A stretch of DNA of 64,000 nucleotides from Maritimibacter sp. HL-12 (GTDB lineage Bacteria > Pseudomonadota > Alphaproteobacteria > Rhodobacterales > Rhodobacteraceae). This document shows, piece by piece, positions 17,925 through 27,085 of the stretch. A program made the position numbers and the translations under genes. The stretch spans positions 124,001 through 188,000 of the forward strand of contig NZ_FXBQ01000001.1 in NCBI RefSeq assembly GCF_900177545.1. The letters run 5' to 3'. The stretch's first letter is position 1. The number at the start of each line of letters is the position of its first letter. The notes under the pieces are model-generated. The model worked only from the letters and a program-made list of their open reading frames with translations, searched no databases and had not been told where the DNA came from.

Positions 17925-19049
17925 ATGTCGGCAGGTACGGATCACCCGCAAACCGCCGCGACCGGCACGGGGCCGCGCAGAACCGTTATTTCGGTCGACG
18001 CCATGGGCGGCGATCGCGGGCCGGAGGCGATCGTCTCCGGACTTGCCAAATCCGCGCGCAAGAATCCCGATATCGCCTTCATCCTGCATGGTGACGAGGC
18101 CGAGCTGACCGCGCTCGTGGGCAAGCGCCCCGAACTGGCTGGCCGGGTCGATATCCGCCATGCCGACGGCGTGGTGTCGATGGAAGACAAGCCCGCGCAG
18201 GTTCTGCGCAACGGCAAGGGCTCCTCGATGTGGTCGACGATCGAGGCGGTGCGCGACCGCGAGGCCGAGGTGGCGGTGTCTTGCGGCAATACCGGCGCGC
18301 TGATGGTGCTGTCGATGATGCGGCTGCGCAAGCTGCCGGGGGTGAACCGCCCCGCGATTGCCTGCTATTGGCCCTCGAAGAACCCCGCAGGCTTCAACGT
18401 GATGCTCGATGTCGGTGCCGACGTGCGCGCCGATGAGCACGACCTTCTGCAATATGCGCTGATGGGCACGAGCTATGCCCGCAATTCGCTGGGCCTCGAA
18501 CGCCCGCGCGTCGGCCTGCTCAACGTCGGCACCGAGGAACATAAGGGCCGCAGCGAGATCAAGGCCGCGGCAGACCTGATCGCCGAAGCCGCCGACGCGG
18601 GCGAATTCGAGTTCGTCGGCAATGTCGAAGGCTCCGATATCCCCTCCCGGAAGGTCGACGTGATCGTGACCGACGGCTTTACCGGCAATGTCGCACTGAA
18701 AACCGCCGAAGGCACGGCGGGGCTGTTCAAGAGCTTCTTCAAGGAAGCCTTCCGCGCCACCCTGCCGGCCCGGATCGGCGCGCTCTTCGCCGCGCGCCAG
18801 CTGAAGATCCTGACCCGCCGCACCGATCCCCGGCAGGTCAACGGCGGCGTCTTCCTCGGGCTGAACGGCACCGTGGTGAAGAGCCACGGCAGCGCCGATT
18901 CCACCGGCATTGCCGCCGCGGTGAACCTCGCTTTCGATCTCGCCCGCCACGACTTCAACCACAAGCTCGCGGCGCGGGTTGCATCCGTGCCCGCCCATGG
19001 GCAGGATGGCGCAACTTCAAACGACGAGCAGGACGAAACAGCCCAATGA
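17925..19049 (+). CDS. plsX: Phosphate acyltransferase PlsX
   Basis: 374 residues. PlsX makes acyl-phosphate from acyl-ACP for the first acylation of glycerol-3-phosphate in phospholipid synthesis. VISVDAMGGDRGPEAIV near the N-terminus and VDVIVTDGFTGNVALKTAEG in the C-terminal half are diagnostic. Residues 1-18 before the conserved start are a short non-conserved extension. The stop overlaps fabH by four bases, so the two are coupled. Confidence 0.96.
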   Translation: MSAGTDHPQTAATGTGPRRTVISVDAMGGDRGPEAIVSGLAKSARKNPDIAFILHGDEAELTALVGKRPELAGRVDIRHADGVVSMEDKPAQVLRNGKGSSMWSTIEAVRDREAEVAVSCGNTGALMVLSMMRLRKLPGVNRPAIACYWPSKNPAGFNVMLDVGADVRADEHDLLQYALMGTSYARNSLGLERPRVGLLNVGTEEHKGRSEIKAAADLIAEAADAGEFEFVGNVEGSDIPSRKVDVIVTDGFTGNVALKTAEGTAGLFKSFFKEAFRATLPARIGALFAARQLKILTRRTDPRQVNGGVFLGLNGTVVKSHGSADSTGIAAAVNLAFDLARHDFNHKLAARVASVPAHGQDGATSNDEQDETAQ

Positions 19050-20020
19050 CGAAACGCGCAGTTGTCAGGGGCGTAGGCCACTACTTGCCCGAACGGGTGA
19101 TCCCCAACGCCTGGTTCGAGGATCGGGTCGAAACCACGGACGAATGGATTCGCACCCGCACCGGGATCGAACGGCGCCATTTTGCCGCCGACGACGAAAC
19201 CACGGCGTCGCTCGCGCTGGCCGCGGCAAGAGCCGCGCTCGACAACGCGGGGCTCCTCCCCGACGATATCGACGCGATCATTCTCGCAACCTCCACGCCC
19301 GACCTCACCTTTCCCGCCACCGCGACGATGGTGCAGGCCGCGCTCGGCATGACGCGTGGCTTTGCCTTCGACGTGCAGGCGGTCTGCGCCGGGTTCGTCT
19401 TCGCGCTGGCCAATGCCAACGCGCTGATCGTCTCGGGCCAGGCCTCACGGGTGCTGGTGATCGGGGCCGAAACCTTCAGCCGGATCCTCGACATGGACGA
19501 CCGCGCCACCTGCGTGCTGTTCGGCGACGGTGCCGGTGCACTGGTGCTGGAAGCGCAGGACGGCGCAGGCACCGCCGACGACCGCGGCATCCTTTCCGCC
19601 GACATCAACTCCGACGGGCGGTTTCGCGACATGCTCTATGTCGATGGCGGCGTGTCCACCACCGGCACCGCCGGCGTCGTGAGGATGCAGGGCAACGCGC
19701 TGTTCCGCCAGGCTGTCGAAAAGCTCGCGGCCACTGCCGATGCCGCGCTCGCCAAGGCCGGTCTCGGGCACGGCGATGTCGACTGGATCGTGCCGCACCA
19801 GGCCAATATCCGCATCATTCAAGGCACCGCGAAGAAACTCACGATGTCGATGGACAACGTGGTGGTGACGGTTCAGGACCACGGCAACACCTCGGCCGCC
19901 TCGATCCCGCTGGCGCTCTCGGTGGGTGTTGGGCGCGGCCAGATCAAGCCCGGCGATCTGATCGTCACCGAGGCGATCGGCGGCGGCCTGGCCTGGGGTG
20001 CCGTGGTCTTGCGCTGGTAA
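19046..20020 (+). CDS. fabH: Beta-ketoacyl-ACP synthase III
   Basis: 324 residues. FabH condenses acetyl-CoA with malonyl-ACP to start fatty acid synthesis. The Cys-His-Asn triad is intact: Cys in QAVCAGFVFAL, His in VPHQANIRI, Asn in DHGNTSAASIP. The C-terminal GGGLAWGAVVLRW is typical. It is translationally coupled to plsX. Confidence 0.97.
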   Translation: MTKRAVVRGVGHYLPERVIPNAWFEDRVETTDEWIRTRTGIERRHFAADDETTASLALAAARAALDNAGLLPDDIDAIILATSTPDLTFPATATMVQAALGMTRGFAFDVQAVCAGFVFALANANALIVSGQASRVLVIGAETFSRILDMDDRATCVLFGDGAGALVLEAQDGAGTADDRGILSADINSDGRFRDMLYVDGGVSTTGTAGVVRMQGNALFRQAVEKLAATADAALAKAGLGHGDVDWIVPHQANIRIIQGTAKKLTMSMDNVVVTVQDHGNTSAASIPLALSVGVGRGQIKPGDLIVTEAIGGGLAWGAVVLRW

Positions 20021-20123
20021 GTCCCGCCCCCCGGCTTCAAGCCTGCGCGCCAAACCGTTGATCTTGACTTGAAATCCATGTGACCCCATGCTGCCCGCCA
20101 AGGTATGAAACCGGGGGGGACGC

Positions 20124-20426
20124 ATGAGCGAAAAGACACTGACCCGCATGGACCTCAGCGAAGCGGTGTTTCGCGAGGTCGGATTGTCCCGCAACGAAAG
20201 CGCACAGCTTGTCGAAAGCGTGCTCGGCCACGTCTCCGACGCCCTGGTGCGCGGCGAGTCGGTCAAGATCTCGTCGTTCGGCACCTTCTCGGTGCGCGAC
20301 AAGGCCGCCCGCGTCGGGCGCAACCCGAAAACCGGCGAGGAAGTGCCGATCCTGCCGCGCCGGGTGCTCACCTTCCGGCCCTCGCACCTGATGAAGGAAC
20401 GGGTGGCGGCGGGCAACAAGGGGTAG
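20124..20426 (+). CDS. ihfA: Integration host factor subunit alpha
   Basis: 100 residues of the HU/IHF family, the length expected of IhfA. The DNA-bending arm ([28 protein letters not shown] with the intercalating Pro region) and [16 protein letters not shown]-terminus are intact. As a heterodimer with IhfB it bends DNA at specific sites. It follows fabH by about 100 bases and precedes the MerR gene, the usual alphaproteobacterial order. Confidence 0.96.
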   Translation: MSEKTLTRMDLSEAVFREVGLSRNESAQLVESVLGHVSDALVRGESVKISSFGTFSVRDKAARVGRNPKTGEEVPILPRRVLTFRPSHLMKERVAAGNKG

Positions 20427-20494
20427 CCCGCCACGGCCGGGCAAACCCCAGCCGCGCATCGCCCCGAGCAGAGTAAAGACAAACAGGCGCAAGC

Positions 20495-21706
20495 ATGGAC
20501 CACAAATCCCCCGAGGCTTTCCGCACCATCAGCGAAGTCGCCGAATGGCTCGGGGTGCCGACCCACGTTCTGCGGTTCTGGGAAAGCCGGTTCAGCCAGG
20601 TCAAGCCGGTGAAGCGCGCCGGCGGGCGGCGCTACTATCGGCCCGCCGACATGGAATTGCTCGGCGGGATTCGAAAACTCCTGCACGAAGACGGCATGAC
20701 CATTCGCGGGGTGCAGAAGCTGCTGCGCGAAAAGGGCGTGCGCCACGTCGCGGAAATGTCTCCGCCGCTCGATCTCGGGGCCGAATCGAAAGACGTGACC
20801 CCGGACAACGTGGTCGAGTTGTCGGACCGCCGCGAGACCGGCGCGGAGCCGGAGAAGGCGCAATCGGCAGAGACCTCCGGGGCAGGCGGCGAGGACGAAG
20901 ACGCGCCGTGGTATGACAGCGGCATCTTCGCCGAGGCCCCCAAGCCACAACCCGGGACCGCGGATTCGCCCGACACCGGCGATGCGGAGCGGGCCCCTGA
21001 AACCGCGACCGAGCCGCCCACCGCCGAGCCCCGGCGCGCTCCGGCCGGTTCCGACACGACCGGCGATGGCCCGCCCCCGGTGGATCCGGGCGATCCGATG
21101 CCCGACCCCGTCACCATGGATTTCCTCGCGCATGACGCCACCCCGGACGGCGGCGAACCCGAGGCACCCGCGCGCGATGCGCCAGCCCCGGCCGACCCCG
21201 CGCAGACCGACCCGGCCGATCCGATGTCGAGCCCCGACGCGCTCGATTTCTCGGCCCATGACGCGCAGCCCGAAACCCATGAATCCGGCCCCGCGGCCGC
21301 GACCGCCGACGAAGACGCCGAGCCCGAGGCGCGACCGGCCGCATCCGTCCCGCCCCCCGATCCGGGCACAGCCCCCGTCGATGCCGAAGGCGCGGCGGGC
21401 GGAAGCGAACCGGCAGCCCCCGAGGCCGCCGAGGATACGCCGGACCCCGACGCCGGACGCCCGGTGCAACCAGCCGCCGCCGGCCCCGAGCCAACCTCGC
21501 GCCCGGCCCTGGTGATGCCCGAGATCGCCGCCGATCCCGCCGACGATGGCCCCGCGCCCGAAGGGCCGCGGATGGCCACACGGATCCGCGACCTGCGGAC
21601 GGCGCGCACCGTCGTGCCCACCTCCAGCTTGCGCGCCCTTGCTGACCGGCTTGAGGAGATCGCCCGCCGGATGAACGAGAACGGCAGCCCGCCGAACGGA
21701 TTTTAG
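20495..21706 (+). CDS. MerR family regulator with a long Pro/Ala/Asp-rich tail
   Basis: 403 residues. Residues 9-80 form a MerR winged helix ([58 protein letters not shown]). The next 260 or so residues are low-complexity and acidic, with two related short blocks ([19 protein letters not shown] and [19 protein letters not shown]). The last 60 residues end in a predicted helix ([18 protein letters not shown]). The conserved place after ihfA suggests a housekeeping regulator; its target is unknown. The two repeated blocks may bind a partner. Confidence 0.88.
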   Translation: MDHKSPEAFRTISEVAEWLGVPTHVLRFWESRFSQVKPVKRAGGRRYYRPADMELLGGIRKLLHEDGMTIRGVQKLLREKGVRHVAEMSPPLDLGAESKDVTPDNVVELSDRRETGAEPEKAQSAETSGAGGEDEDAPWYDSGIFAEAPKPQPGTADSPDTGDAERAPETATEPPTAEPRRAPAGSDTTGDGPPPVDPGDPMPDPVTMDFLAHDATPDGGEPEAPARDAPAPADPAQTDPADPMSSPDALDFSAHDAQPETHESGPAAATADEDAEPEARPAASVPPPDPGTAPVDAEGAAGGSEPAAPEAAEDTPDPDAGRPVQPAAAGPEPTSRPALVMPEIAADPADDGPAPEGPRMATRIRDLRTARTVVPTSSLRALADRLEEIARRMNENGSPPNGF

Positions 21707-21729
21707 GGCGGTTTCATGCGCATTCCCGC

Positions 21730-21757
21730 TTGCCCCTGTCGGCAAAAACGCTATGTA
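21730..21757 (+). promoter_or_regulatory. Promoter of tRNA-Pro
   Basis: TTGCCC, a 16-base spacer, then TATGTA, ending 11 bases before the tRNA start. Confidence 0.6.
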
Positions 21758-21768
21758 GAGCGTCACGT

Positions 21769-21845
21769 CGGGCTATGGCGCAGTCTGGTAGCGCGTCCGT
21801 CTGGGGGACGGAAGGTCGCAGGTTCAAGTCCTGCTAGCCCGACCA
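21769..21845 (+). tRNA. tRNA-Pro (anticodon GGG)
   Basis: A 77-base cloverleaf: acceptor CGGGCTA/TAGCCCG, D arm with GGTAGCGC, anticodon stem TCCGT/ACGGA around loop CTGGGGG (anticodon GGG), T arm GCAGG-TTCAAGT-CCTGC, encoded ACCA end. It reads CCC and CCT proline codons. Confidence 0.96.
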
Positions 21846-21882
21846 TGAAATCACTCCCCGCAATCCCCCACCGGAGGCGCTG

Positions 21883-22974
21883 ATGATCCCCGGCACCGGC
21901 GTTTTGCCATCCCAGACCCTGCGCGCGATGATCAGCGCGGGCGTGATCGCCGCCGAACCCGCGGTTCTGCCCGAACAGATCCAGCCCGCCTCGCTCGATC
22001 TGCGGCTTGGCACCGTCGCCTACCGCGTGCGCGCCTCGTTCCTCGCGGGCGAAGGTGCGCGGGTGGAAGACCGTCTGGCCGAGTTCGAGATGCACCGGAT
22101 CGACCTTTCCCCCGGCGCGGTGCTGGAAAAGGGCGCGGTCTATGTCGTGCCGCTGATGGAACGGCTGGCGCTGCCCGAGGGTGTTCAGGCGGTGGCGAAC
22201 GCGAAAAGCTCGACCGGGCGGCTCGATCTGCTGACCCGGCTGATCACCGATTCCGGCGTCGAGTTCGACCGGATCGCACCGGGCTACACCGGCCCGCTCT
22301 ACGCCGAGATCTGCCCGCAGAGCTTCTCGGTTCTGGTCCGCCCCGGCATGCGGCTCAACCAGATCCGGTTCCGGGCCGGCAAATCGGTGCTCGACGACGA
22401 AACGCTCGAAGCGCGCCACCGCGCCCACCGGCTCGTCGATGGCCCGGCGGTGATCGACCATGGCCTTGCCTTCTCGGTCGACCTGCAACCGCGCGAGGGC
22501 GACCTCGTGGGTTACCGCGCCAAGCCGCACGCCGGCGTGATCGACCTCGACCGGATCGGGTTTTATGCGCCGGAAGACTACTGGGAACCGATCCGCACCA
22601 CCGCGGGCCGGATCATCCTTGATCCGGGTGCCTTCTACATCCTCGTGAGCCGCGAGGCGGTGCATATCCCGCCCGACTGCGCCGCCGAAATGGCGCCCTA
22701 TCTCGCCATGGTCGGCGAATTCCGGGTGCATTACGCGGGCTTTTTCGACCCCGGCTTCGGACACGGCGCGGTCGGCGGCACCGGCTCGCGCGGGGTGCTC
22801 GAAGTGCGCTGCCACGAAGCGCCCTTCGTGCTCGAACACGGGCAGGTCGTCGGCCGCCTCGTCTACGAGCACATGGCCGAAGTGCCCGAGGCGCTCTATG
22901 GCGCGGGGCTGGGCTCGAACTACCAGGGTCAGGGGCTGAAGCTGTCAAAGCATTTCAAGACGGTAGAGGTATAG
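21883..22974 (+). CDS. dcd: 2'-deoxycytidine 5'-triphosphate deaminase, long form
   Basis: 363 residues, about twice the length of the E. coli enzyme (193). The first half carries the Dcd/dUTPase core (PASLDLRLG, ANAKSSTGRLDLLTRLITDSG, YAEICPQSFSVLVRPGMRLNQIRF). The second half repeats the layout (YRAKPHAGVIDLD, AEMAPYLAMVGEFRVHYAGFFDPGFGHG), so one chain probably supplies two dUTPase-like folds. It converts dCTP to dUTP for thymidylate synthesis. This double form is known from alphaproteobacteria. CCGGAGGCGCTG precedes the ATG. Confidence 0.9.
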   Translation: MIPGTGVLPSQTLRAMISAGVIAAEPAVLPEQIQPASLDLRLGTVAYRVRASFLAGEGARVEDRLAEFEMHRIDLSPGAVLEKGAVYVVPLMERLALPEGVQAVANAKSSTGRLDLLTRLITDSGVEFDRIAPGYTGPLYAEICPQSFSVLVRPGMRLNQIRFRAGKSVLDDETLEARHRAHRLVDGPAVIDHGLAFSVDLQPREGDLVGYRAKPHAGVIDLDRIGFYAPEDYWEPIRTTAGRIILDPGAFYILVSREAVHIPPDCAAEMAPYLAMVGEFRVHYAGFFDPGFGHGAVGGTGSRGVLEVRCHEAPFVLEHGQVVGRLVYEHMAEVPEALYGAGLGSNYQGQGLKLSKHFKTVEV

Positions 22975-22987
22975 GGCCATTACCGAA

Positions 22988-23005
22988 GCGCAACGCATAT
23001 TGCGC
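22988..23005 (+). terminator. Weak hairpin after dcd
   Basis: GCGCAA-CGCATA-TTGCGC forms a short 6-bp stem 13 bases after the dcd stop, without a T tract. It lies in the 93-base gap between the convergent dcd and the 76-residue gene. Confidence 0.25.
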
Positions 23006-23067
23006 GGGTGACTGCCCCATATCCGAAGTCTGGCCGGCGCGCAGCGGACCCCGCGCCTTGATCCGCC

Positions 23068-23298
23068 TCAGCGCATCCGGCGGGTGAGGCGCGCGGCCTG
23101 GCGCGCGCGCTTGGCGGCCTCCTTCGCCGCCGCAGCGCGCTTTTGCTCCTCGGGGGTCAGCGGTGCCGACGGGTCCGAACCGCCCTGGCCGCCGCGCCTG
23201 CGCCGCGCGGCCATGTCGATCCCGGCGTCGATGCCGCGATTGATGAAACGCCGGGAAACCTGGCGGATGATCATGCTGATGATACGTTCGATATTCAT
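23068..23298 (-). CDS. Small basic protein of unknown function, downstream of scpB
   Basis: 76 residues. It starts with an amphipathic helix (MNIERIISMIIRQVSRRFINRGIDAGIDMA), then an Arg/Gly-rich segment and a C-terminal Ala/Arg/Lys helix typical of a coiled coil. A good AGAGGCAGGC site precedes the ATG and codon bias is strong, so it is very probably translated. No known domain is visible. Its place 84 bases after scpB on the same strand suggests co-transcription with the scp genes. The high charge suggests nucleic-acid or membrane-surface contact, but that is only inference. Confidence 0.75.
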   Translation of the reverse strand: MNIERIISMIIRQVSRRFINRGIDAGIDMAARRRRGGQGGSDPSAPLTPEEQKRAAAAKEAAKRARQAARLTRRMR

Positions 23299-23382
23299 GC
23301 CTGCCTCTTTGTTTCGGCAAACATAACAGAATTCCGCGCCCGTCCCAAGCGAGACCCGCGTGAGACCGCACAGGCGGCGGTT

Positions 23383-24039
23383 TCAATCCTCGAACAACTC
23401 CGATTGCCCGGCGTCCCCGGCCTCGTCGTCGTCCTCACCCTCCAGCCCGGCACCGGGCGGCGGGCGATTGTCGAGCAGGCCCGCTGCGCGCAGTTCCTTG
23501 AGCCCCGGCAGGTCGCGCGCCGATTCGAGCCCGAAATGGTCAAGAAATCCTTGCGTCACCACGAAAGTGACCGGGCGGCCCGGCGTCATCCGCCGCCGCC
23601 CGAAGCGGATCCACTCCAGTTCGAGCAACTGGTCGACGGTGCCCCGGCTCACGCTCACGCCGCGGATCTCCTCGATCTCGGCCCGCGTCACCGGCTGGTG
23701 ATAGGCGACGATCGCCAGCGTCTCGATCGCGGCCCGGCTGAGCTTGCGGGTCTCCATCGTTTCCTTCTGCATCAGGAAGCCGAGATCGGGCGCGGTGCGG
23801 ATCGCCCAGGCGTCGCCGACCTTCTGAACCCGCACGCCGCGCCCCTCGTAACGCTTGCGCAGATGCACCAGCGCTTCCGCCGGATCGGACCCGTGCGGCA
23901 TCCGCGCGGCAAGCTCTGCCACCGTCACCGGCTCGGCAGAGGCGAAGAGAATGGCCTCCACCATGCGTTCCTGCTCACCCATCGGCGGCGCTTCGAACAG
24001 GCTCCGGTCCTGTTCCATCGGCGGGGTTTCATCTGCCAT
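23383..24039 (-). CDS. scpB: Segregation and condensation protein B
   Basis: 218 residues. Two winged-helix domains: ERMVEAILFASAEPVTVAELAARMP near the N-terminus and KLSRAAIETLAIVAYHQPVTRAEIEEIRGVSVSRGTVDQLLE in the middle, the latter diagnostic of ScpB. With ScpA and SMC it forms the bacterial condensin. The frame is open far upstream, but ATG 24039 lies in the last bases of scpA (11-base overlap) and gives the normal N-terminus. The C-terminal acidic tail is not conserved. Confidence 0.95.
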   Translation of the reverse strand: MADETPPMEQDRSLFEAPPMGEQERMVEAILFASAEPVTVAELAARMPHGSDPAEALVHLRKRYEGRGVRVQKVGDAWAIRTAPDLGFLMQKETMETRKLSRAAIETLAIVAYHQPVTRAEIEEIRGVSVSRGTVDQLLELEWIRFGRRRMTPGRPVTFVVTQGFLDHFGLESARDLPGLKELRAAGLLDNRPPPGAGLEGEDDDEAGDAGQSELFED

Positions 24040-24841
24040 GAGGTCGTTTCCGTATCTGGATCGGGGCGAAGGTCTCGCCCTGTCGCATGTCGATCTGGCC
24101 TTCCTTGGCCAGTTGCAGCGTGGCCGCGAAGGTGGCGGCGGTGGCCGATCTGCGGCGGGCCGGGTCGATCTCCCAGCCCTCGGGAATGTAGCTCGCAAGC
24201 TCGGTCCAGTCGCCGGCATAGCCGATCAGACCGCGCATCCGGTCGAGTGCCTGTTCCAGTGTCATCACCGCGTCGCGGTCCATCACGAAGGGGCGAAACT
24301 CGTCCCTCGTGCGGATCCGGGCATAGGCCTGCATCAGGTCCATCAGCGTCGCGGTGTAGCTCACCCGCCGGGTCCGGGCGACATCCTCGGGAATGCCGCG
24401 CACGAAAAAGTCACGCCCCAGTTGGTCGCGCCCCATCAGCCGGGCGGCGACGTCGCGCATCGCTTGCAGGCGTTCGAGCTGGAAGGCGAGATGGGCCGCC
24501 AGTTCCTCGCCCGAAGGCCCGTCCTCGGAAGGATCGGGCGGCAGCAGCAGGCGCGACTTAAGGAAGGCGAGCCAGGCCGCCATCACGAGATAATCGGCGG
24601 CGAGTTCGAGCCGCAGGTGCCGGGCCTTGTCGACGAAGGCGAGGTATTGCTCGGCCAGCCCCAGCACCGAGACCTTGCGCAGATCGACCTTCTGGGTCCG
24701 CGCCAGCGTCAGCAGCAGATCGAGCGGCCCCTCGTAGCCATCGACATCGACGATCAGCGCCTCGGCGGCAAGCCGTTCGCTGACGCTGAGCGCGTCCTGT
24801 TGGAAATCGTCGTCGGTCAAGAAATCGCCCCTACAGCGCAC
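24029..24841 (-). CDS. scpA: Segregation and condensation protein A (kleisin)
   Basis: 270 residues. The N-terminal YEGPLDLLLTLARTQKVDLRKVSVLGLAEQYL and the following YLVMAAWLAFLKSRLLLP are the kleisin N-domain that binds the SMC neck. The C-terminal winged helix is near 215-260. ATG 24841 overlaps nagZ by 11 bases. A TTG seven codons further in, preceded by GGGGCGA, is a possible alternative start. It is coupled to scpB. Confidence 0.93.
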   Translation of the reverse strand: MRCRGDFLTDDDFQQDALSVSERLAAEALIVDVDGYEGPLDLLLTLARTQKVDLRKVSVLGLAEQYLAFVDKARHLRLELAADYLVMAAWLAFLKSRLLLPPDPSEDGPSGEELAAHLAFQLERLQAMRDVAARLMGRDQLGRDFFVRGIPEDVARTRRVSYTATLMDLMQAYARIRTRDEFRPFVMDRDAVMTLEQALDRMRGLIGYAGDWTELASYIPEGWEIDPARRRSATAATFAATLQLAKEGQIDMRQGETFAPIQIRKRPHGR

Positions 24842-25835
24842 CGCTCATCAGGGCCTCAAACTCGGCTTCGAGCGCGGCAATGTCAACGGGCTCGGGGTCG
24901 CGGCGCCAGCCCAGCGCGGCATCGGCGCGGGCCTGTGCCGCAGCGCTCATCGCCCCTGCCGCAGCGGCAACGGTTTCCATTTCGGCCATGTCGCCGTTGC
25001 AGTGCAGAACGATATCGCAGCCTGCGACGAGGGCGGCGCGGCTGCGCGCCTCGATCGGGCCGGAGAGCGCCTGCATCGAGATATCGTCGGTCATCAGCAG
25101 CCCCGAGAAGCCGATGGTCTCGCGGATCATCGCGATCACGCGCGGCGAGGTGGTGGCCGGGGCCCCGGTATCGAGCGCCTCGTAGACGACATGCGCCGTC
25201 ATCGCGATCGGCAGGCCCGAGACCGCCTCGAAGGCCAGGAAATCCGACACCCGCAGCACCTTTTCCTTCGCCGTCACGCGGGGCAATTCAAGGTGGCTGT
25301 CGGCGGTCGCGCGGCCATGGCCGGGGATGTGCTTGATCACCGGCAGAACACCCCCCGAGATCAGCCCCTCGGCAGCGGCGGCGGCAATCTCGGCGACCTG
25401 CACCACGTTGTCGCCGTAACAGCGGTTGTGCAGGACCGGGTGGGTATCGGGCTGGGCCAGATCGAGCACCGGGGCACAATTGCCGTCGATCCCGATCCGG
25501 TGCAATTCGTCGGCAATGAGCCGGTAGCGGATCAGCATCGCGCGCGCGGCGTGGCGTCGGTTCTGCGCCACCTGGTCGAGCGGCGCGATCCATGCACGCC
25601 AGTGCGGCGGGCGCAGCCGGGCCACGCGGCCTCCCTCCTGGTCGATGAAGATCGGCACCGCCCGCCCGACCGCCTCGCGCAGCTCGGTGGTCAGCCAGCG
25701 CACCTGGTCGGGGTCTTCGATATTGCGGGAAAACAGGATGAAGCCCCAAGGCGCGGCGGCCCGGAAGAAGGCGCGCTCGTCGCGGGTAAGCCGGGTGCCC
25801 GCACATCCGAAGATGAAGGCGCCCTGCACGCTCAC
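24831..25835 (-). CDS. nagZ: Beta-N-acetylhexosaminidase
   Basis: 334 residues of glycoside hydrolase family 3. NagZ removes GlcNAc from anhydromuropeptides in wall recycling in the cytoplasm. KHIPGHGRATADSHLELP holds the catalytic His loop and MTDDISMQAL the nucleophile Asp. I chose GTG 25835, which overlaps the upstream stop (GTGA) and yields SVQGAFIFGC, close to the family N-terminus. An ATG seven codons upstream (25856) is possible. No clear ribosome site precedes the GTG, so translation is probably coupled to the SPOR gene. Confidence 0.92.
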   Translation of the reverse strand: MSVQGAFIFGCAGTRLTRDERAFFRAAAPWGFILFSRNIEDPDQVRWLTTELREAVGRAVPIFIDQEGGRVARLRPPHWRAWIAPLDQVAQNRRHAARAMLIRYRLIADELHRIGIDGNCAPVLDLAQPDTHPVLHNRCYGDNVVQVAEIAAAAAEGLISGGVLPVIKHIPGHGRATADSHLELPRVTAKEKVLRVSDFLAFEAVSGLPIAMTAHVVYEALDTGAPATTSPRVIAMIRETIGFSGLLMTDDISMQALSGPIEARSRAALVAGCDIVLHCNGDMAEMETVAAAAGAMSAAAQARADAALGWRRDPEPVDIAALEAEFEALMSGAL

Positions 25836-26998
25836 CGGGTCATGACCGGGATGCAATCGGCCTGCCCCGCCGCCAGGGTGGCGCAGAAATGGCGGATATC
25901 GGCAACATCGTCAAAGCCGATCGCCCGCAGCCGGTAGAAGGTCTTGCCGCCCGATTGAGCCTTCTGGATCACCCGGTCCTTGCCGTCGAAGAAGTCGGAA
26001 AAGCGTCCCGCGATCCTGCTCCACTCGGCGCGCGCGATCTCGGCGCTCTCGTAGGCACCAAGCTGCACCAGCCGCGAGCCCGCCGGGATGTCGGCAGGAT
26101 CGACGTCGCGCACAACCGGCCCGGTGGCGGCGCTGGCCGAAGCCAGCGCAAGCTCGACCGGCGACGCGGCGGCGCGGGCCACGATGTCTTCAGGCCGGGG
26201 CACCGGCCGCAGGCTGCGCGCCACGCCGGGCACGCTGGCCGGGATGGTGGCGACCGCAAGCTCGGCTTCAGCTTCGGGCACCGGCTCCGGCTCGGCGTCT
26301 TCGCCCGAAAGCGCCGCGCCTTCAGACGCGGCCTCGGCCAGAGCCAGCGCGGCGGCGGTGGCTTCGTCCATCGCGCCGCTCTGCGCGGTCTCGACATCGG
26401 GGGTGAAGGCCGCGGTAGCGGCGGTCAGATCCGCCTCCGGCGCGTCCTCGCGTTCCGCGTCCGGCACCGCCGACACCGCGGCGGCGGCGGCATCGGACCG
26501 CGCGGGCGTGTCGTCCTCGGCGAGCGCGACCGGCGCGGGCGCGAGCGCGATCTGCTCGGCCGGACCTTCGGCGTGCCCGTCGGCGGCAACCGCATTGACC
26601 GCCAGCCCCTGGTGCGAAGCGGCAACCCCGCCCGGATCATCCGGCTGCATCCGCATCGGGCCTTCCAGCGCCCGCACCACCGGCACCCCGTTCACGTCAC
26701 GCACGGCGAGCTGGTAGCCCCAGACCGAAAGCCCGGCAATCAGGCCAACCGACAAGAGCGCGCCGGCCCCATGCAAAACCTTGCCGATTGCCGATCCGCC
26801 GCCTGCCGGGGCAACCTGCCCGGCCCCCTCCCACGCCACCTGGGGCGCTTCGTGGTCGTCGATCTCCGGCCATGGTCCACCATGGGCAGGGTGCAGGTAA
26901 GGCGAGGCGCGATGGCTCGCGGCCCGTCTGTTCTGCTGGTGGGAATGGACATGCTGCGGGAAGGCGGCATGGCTGCCGCTCCAAGGTGCGTCTGACAT
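25832..26998 (-). CDS. SPOR domain membrane protein
   Basis: 388 residues. A His/Pro-rich cytoplasmic N-terminus is followed by one membrane segment (about 78-98, LLSVGLIAGLSVWGYQLAV), a long Ala-rich acidic periplasmic linker, and a C-terminal SPOR domain (about 305-388, RLVQLGAYESAEIARAEWSRI...KTFYRLRAIGF). SPOR domains bind denuded septal glycan and recruit proteins to the division site. ATG 26998 follows GGAGCAGGCAG. Position between argS and nagZ matches the Rhodobacteraceae order. Confidence 0.9.
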   Translation of the reverse strand: MSDAPWSGSHAAFPQHVHSHQQNRRAASHRASPYLHPAHGGPWPEIDDHEAPQVAWEGAGQVAPAGGGSAIGKVLHGAGALLSVGLIAGLSVWGYQLAVRDVNGVPVVRALEGPMRMQPDDPGGVAASHQGLAVNAVAADGHAEGPAEQIALAPAPVALAEDDTPARSDAAAAAVSAVPDAEREDAPEADLTAATAAFTPDVETAQSGAMDEATAAALALAEAASEGAALSGEDAEPEPVPEAEAELAVATIPASVPGVARSLRPVPRPEDIVARAAASPVELALASASAATGPVVRDVDPADIPAGSRLVQLGAYESAEIARAEWSRIAGRFSDFFDGKDRVIQKAQSGGKTFYRLRAIGFDDVADIRHFCATLAAGQADCIPVMTR

Positions 26999-27085
26999 CT
27001 GCCTGCTCCGCCCGGCGTTCAAGCGATCATGCCGCTCCCGCCGGTTCTCGTGTTGCCTCGATCCCGACCCGGGCGCGCCTTGTGG

